Shown here: positions 61,701 through 64,000 of the stretch, piece by piece | Layout of the letters: each line of letters begins with the position of its first letter | How positions within the stretch are numbered: position 1 is the first letter of the stretch | Origin: Bacteroidota bacterium | Lineage (GTDB): Bacteria; Bacteroidota; Ignavibacteria; SZUA-365 | Length of the DNA: 64,000 nucleotides | NCBI GenBank assembly: GCA_014860565.1 | Contig: JACZJN010000165.1 | Location: 1-64,000 of the forward strand | Direction: 5' to 3' | The notes under the pieces: generated by a model | The model's input: only the letters and a program-made list of their open reading frames with translations | What the model was told of the DNA's origin: nothing | The model's database searches: none | Program-made: the position numbers and the translations under genes

Positions 61701-63815
61701 CGAATTCGGCTCGTTGAGGTCGCGGCAAAAGATCGTGTCAGTGGGCACATCGGGGCGTGTGCGTATACTGGCCGCGACGGACGGATTTCCACGAACCGTG
61801 TTGAATTCCCCGACGATCCGGAAGCGGTATTCCCGATCAGGCTGAATGGGTTGAATAGCTCCTGTCGCGAGGGGAATGGAGTGGACGCGCAGACCGGTCC
61901 AATATCCCTGGGGGACATAGTTCGGATGATACAATACGATACAACTGGTGGGTACTTCAACCCACGTGCCGCTGCGATCATATTCGATCAGCGTTTTTAC
62001 TTCGTTCATATCATATTTCGTGCGCCAGCGGAGCGCGATGTTCGGTGCAGGATACTGCGCGTGACCGTAATGCGACAACCATGCTTCCAGGGTGGTGTTA
62101 CTGGTCATGAAGTCGGGAGGAGTGTTCGTGTAGTGCGCGATCACCTGCTGGATCGGGTCGTAGAGGGTCGAGCTCAGCATGTAGGAAGGCAGGGACGGTC
62201 CGTAAGTGGTATATTCAACGGCACCGGAGTTTAATCTGCGTATTTCCCATTTTTCGAAAAACCATGTCGTGCTTCCGACGACGTGCGTCGGTTCCGCTGC
62301 GACCGTCATGCAATAATCATGCGAGATGGGAAGATACGTCGCGGTGTAGAGTTCCCGGCTGCCGCCGTCGCAATTCGATACCGTGAGGTGATATCCCTCC
62401 GGTATGGTGCGGAAAAGACGCCGCGGCACGGCATCGACCGCGGCGAGCACGCCGGTGTGTACCGGTGTGCCCCGGCTCGTACCACCCGTGTAATTGCCCT
62501 TCATGATGCCGTCGAAGCCGCGCATTTTATATGCGCCATAGGTCTGTTCTCTCTGGCAGTTGTCGTTCTTCATCCCCCGGTATGTGAAATCACAGGATGC
62601 CTGTGTATCGTAGTATTCGTCGGGGGCTCCCCACAGATGCCCGATCTCATGCGCGATGACATTGCGCAGCGGATTCGCGAGCGGGTCGGGCACCGCCTGC
62701 CAGTATTGATTGTCGAGAGCGAAGTAGAGTCCTTCTTTTTTGCCGTCGTTCCAGTTGATCGAGGACGCATGCGGCCAGATGCCTTCACCCGCGGTGCCCT
62801 TGTAGGCGATGAATCCGCAGATCGACTGGGCATGCCCGGTTGAGGAGCGCATGCCGCTGTTGTACTTCAGCACCCACTCATGCCGCGGCTCGAGTCCGCC
62901 GATATCCTCGGGACTGCCGGACGTTATCCTGTCGATAACGATGGGAATGAACGTGGCTTCTCCGATGGTCACGGCCTCCCCGTTCAGCTGGCAGGCACTG
63001 TGCGTGCGGCCGTAAAGATGCCAGTGCGTGACCATCGACCGACCGTACTTGGACGCCTGGGAGGTCCAAAATGCAAGTGCATTGGTGTACAGCGTCTTGT
63101 AGTCATTATACACCGTCGTTGGCCAGTTCCATGAACCGGTTCCGGACTGGCTTTCGAGGAAGAAGCTAGTGTGGTCGACATGTCCATACGCCGCGGAGGC
63201 GAATGAAGTCGCCATGATCTGATCACCCGATTGCTCGCCGATATGAATGGGTGTGACCATATCCACCGGTTCGTCGTTGGGCAGTTGGTCTCGCAGTGCC
63301 TCGTAGCGGAGTTCGGCCTGCTCCAGCGCCAGCTGTCGTTCAGGCGTCATGGGGCTTCGCACCCAGGCGAGGTAATCCCGGATTGCCTCGTCAGCTTCGT
63401 TGTACTCCCGTTTCGAAAATGCCTGCAGACTCTCCGCTTGACGTAATTCGTCAACCGTATAGGCAATGGCCTGCACCCCAATTCTTCCCTGGGCCGTCTC
63501 CAGACGCGCGGCTTTCACAAATGCACGCGCCTCGGGAGGCACCCAGCCCAGCATGCGCTGTGGTGAAGAAATAATGGCGACAAGCGCTCCCTGCCTGATA
63601 AGCTCGTCGGCGAGAAGCGTCGCTTCCGCATCCGTTCGGCAGTCGGTCTCGACGACGGCCAGATCGCGGTAATGCGCATCCATTCCCTCGATGCTGATAT
63701 CAGGCGGTACGTATCGTGGTGCGAAAGGCGCCTGTTGAGCCGGGAGCGAGCCCACACTGAGCAGGACCGCGAGCGGTAGAAGAACAAGTGCCTGTAAATA
63801 TGCTCGATGTTTCAT
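58770..63815 (-). CDS. Giant secreted zinc metalloprotease with T9SS sorting domain
   Basis: A 1681-residue exported protein. The ATG at 63815 has a CAGGATG Shine-Dalgarno sequence and a signal peptide ending L-P-A-Q; the frame is open further upstream. The metalloprotease motif is H389-E-I-G-H393-L-W-G-A-P-D399-E, the HExxHxxGxxD metzincin pattern. Then come a fibronectin-like region, divergent InlB-type beta repeats ('APTGYVFVGWGGDSSAITNPLPVVM' near 1010), the module 'GAGDGLEAGQVDLPPVPPPGTFDVRW' (~1070), Ig/PKD-like strands and two 'W-x-(L/M)-V-(S/G)' modules. A T9SS domain ends it ('QQNYPNPLHAGEQTVLQYSI', 'VYDLLGRCVATL', 'FLPSGVYMYRLE'). A secreted peptidase for nutrient acquisition or host/neighbour proteins is likely. 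Confidence 0.88.
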   Translation of the reverse strand: MKHRAYLQALVLLPLAVLLSVGSLPAQQAPFAPRYVPPDISIEGMDAHYRDLAVVETDCRTDAEATLLADELIRQGALVAIISSPQRMLGWVPPEARAFVKAARLETAQGRIGVQAIAYTVDELRQAESLQAFSKREYNEADEAIRDYLAWVRSPMTPERQLALEQAELRYEALRDQLPNDEPVDMVTPIHIGEQSGDQIMATSFASAAYGHVDHTSFFLESQSGTGSWNWPTTVYNDYKTLYTNALAFWTSQASKYGRSMVTHWHLYGRTHSACQLNGEAVTIGEATFIPIVIDRITSGSPEDIGGLEPRHEWVLKYNSGMRSSTGHAQSICGFIAYKGTAGEGIWPHASSINWNDGKKEGLYFALDNQYWQAVPDPLANPLRNVIAHEIGHLWGAPDEYYDTQASCDFTYRGMKNDNCQREQTYGAYKMRGFDGIMKGNYTGGTSRGTPVHTGVLAAVDAVPRRLFRTIPEGYHLTVSNCDGGSRELYTATYLPISHDYCMTVAAEPTHVVGSTTWFFEKWEIRRLNSGAVEYTTYGPSLPSYMLSSTLYDPIQQVIAHYTNTPPDFMTSNTTLEAWLSHYGHAQYPAPNIALRWRTKYDMNEVKTLIEYDRSGTWVEVPTSCIVLYHPNYVPQGYWTGLRVHSIPLATGAIQPIQPDREYRFRIVGEFNTVRGNPSVAASIRTRPDVPTDTIFCRDLNEPNSLTSPKVLPSMGPGIDGYSVRGALTIDGASGEFSWYRPKPDVYRITAIGLSSSTFGDKLRLRLKVLDGSDFKPIFRAQRAGTTSWLSSSYNSGTDEYILSLGNDGEYLIQVDASITNIGGMYDLADRYTKKFGFGEYSIGIDIEASNPLVRVICPTCVRLRLPHPYPGLVVIDPPPPPDLVLPTRPGYKKGGTLQLNLHYIAPAGLIFDGFDGDLFGGTQNPLPVEINPNTPAGEHTLYPKTRDFPPSTCELVIINPEGPGGPLELRISKPYGTLVDAEAMAPTGYVFVGWGGDSSAITNPLPVVMWKHKTLIAYYRQKPCVPEKMPQWEHLLTVVNAKQGSIQLTYGMQGGAGDGLEAGQVDLPPVPPPGTFDVRWLNIPGSQGSVTDIRAIKASHVYQGRIQIGTGMAPARLTWSAPGLSSSFTMLLKVGSTPEMNIHTTSEYVFPDEGVYTFTVTVKEPDCPPPTEESDMIVDIQRIDPKEYPCVELELLLKNRPTGEPLAYGNPFHLKLYDRNSSGQSIPARITEMTQLDSTLLLRLCSDPDEDDPNREIVIIPEEDDPDKIKDTTRITLPPFIPDVTGNMFRFIHQNTGDWEMVSVPVEMTGALLGSLYPDPDTKLFRFDVTTGMYTGIDAMVLGEGYWLKTKTKSTLFVGNEVTTHTLSGLSGIGEPKGYGWNLVGSISHPVAVGSIVQNPAGSLRALFGWNATSGYVIPTRIDPSYGYWFRSDPGATFTLSGTSGAPPTGTTVYENTAASLSTIGTLTIQPGETGGQNLALAARALTSEELDILSLPLQPPAELFDARCGNGTLFLSPGNNELKLQHRGDVTLTLHPPRLALQSLVLRDETGSILHNFRTDAASSISVAVNGTRTLRLEYAATDQPLTFALQQNYPNPLHAGEQTVLQYSIARDASVRLDVYDLLGRCVATLANGARSAGQYSVTWTGTDDRGGFLPSGVYMYRLESDGQVLTRRCSILR

Positions 63816-64000
63816 GATAGCATCCTGATGATTCAATGAAGCGTGATTTCGGCAGCGCGAATGAAAGCTGCTAGCAGCTGAATGCAGCATGAGCCGCCCG
63901 GAGCGACGGGTTGCATACAGGATGAACGGTTCCGGGAAGAACCGGAGAAGGACAGGTTTTTACGGCCCGGCGGGTTCACGCGGTCAAACGGTTTTCGGGT
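63816..64000. other. Upstream region of the metalloprotease gene, cut by window edge
   Basis: No complete gene. A plus-strand ATG at 63922 opens a frame to the edge, but it has no recognisable product. The region should carry the metalloprotease promoter; I see no convincing -35/-10 pair. It holds a 14-bp palindrome and a small CGGTTC(6)GAACCG inverted repeat. Confidence 0.4.
63866..63879. promoter_or_regulatory. Perfect 14-bp palindrome upstream of the metalloprotease gene
   Basis: AGCTGCTAGCAGCT is a perfect palindrome 51 bp upstream of the metalloprotease ATG. It could be an operator for a dimeric regulator. Confidence 0.35.

Overview
The window looks like a chromosomal segment of a Gram-negative, moderately GC-rich bacterium of the Bacteroidota/Chlorobiota/Kapabacteria/Ignavibacteria (FCB) group. 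The evidence is: secreted proteins ending in type IX secretion (T9SS) sorting-like domains, a PorV/PorQ-like outer-membrane protein, a GWxTD-domain protein, DUF4783, DUF4384 and DUF4397 proteins, a carboxypeptidase-regulatory/TonB-dependent receptor, lipid A and LPS-core enzymes, and promoters that combine a TTG -35 with a TAnnTTTG-like -10. No rRNA, phage, transposase or CRISPR array was seen. The first gene is cut by the left window edge.

Layout. 1-4.3 kb: a cut secreted protein, an LpxH-like hydrolase overlapping a class A penicillin-binding protein, and a lipoprotein. 4.3-6.1 kb (minus): a BtuF-like binding lipoprotein and proline dehydrogenase. 6.3-15.8 kb (minus): a surface-polysaccharide operon with YfhO-like membrane protein, four glycosyltransferases (three GT4, one CgeB-like), a Wzx-type flippase and a methyltransferase, several joined by 4-nt overlaps. 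16-21.8 kb: a Kelch T9SS protein, a zinc-ribbon protein, Lon, a Nudix hydrolase and a duplicated-domain lipoprotein. 21.9-28.3 kb (plus): CIRCE-hrcA-grpE-dnaJ, then a ComEA-like HhH protein, a pseudopilin-like protein, a PilM/actin-like protein, rsmD, coaD and an FmdB-type zinc ribbon. 28.3-40.1 kb (minus): heptosyltransferase and LpxL-like acyltransferase, GWxTD protein, PorV-like protein, a large T9SS-type protein, a TonB-dependent receptor and a DUF4397 lipoprotein. 40.5-45.5 kb (plus): tRNA-Asn, a metallo-beta-lactamase-fold hydrolase, tRNA-Arg, a TPR protein, then an apparent sigma-54 promoter leading into a lipoprotein, a DUF4384 protein and a DUF4783 protein. 45.6-54.7 kb (plus): a giant NtrY-like sensor kinase, dnaX, a large HerA-like protein whose ATPase motifs are degraded, and an exonuclease III. 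54.8-63.8 kb (minus): three large secreted proteins (a metalloprotease, a BACON/T9SS protein and a LamG protein) that share modules.

The themes are envelope building (peptidoglycan, lipid A, core, capsule-like glycan), surface protein export and nutrient uptake, protein quality control, and DNA metabolism. The most unusual item is the HerA-like protein at 51250-53940. Its fold signature is recognisable from N-terminal barrel to C-terminal ATPase motif, but Walker A, Walker B and the sensor position are all replaced. It carries a tail of about 300 charged residues and sits between dnaX and an xth nuclease gene. A second unusual group is the ComEA / degenerate pseudopilin / PilM-like trio at 24835-26808. 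A third is a textbook-spaced -24/-12 sigma-54 site at 42538 that reads toward an orphan NtrY-like kinase.
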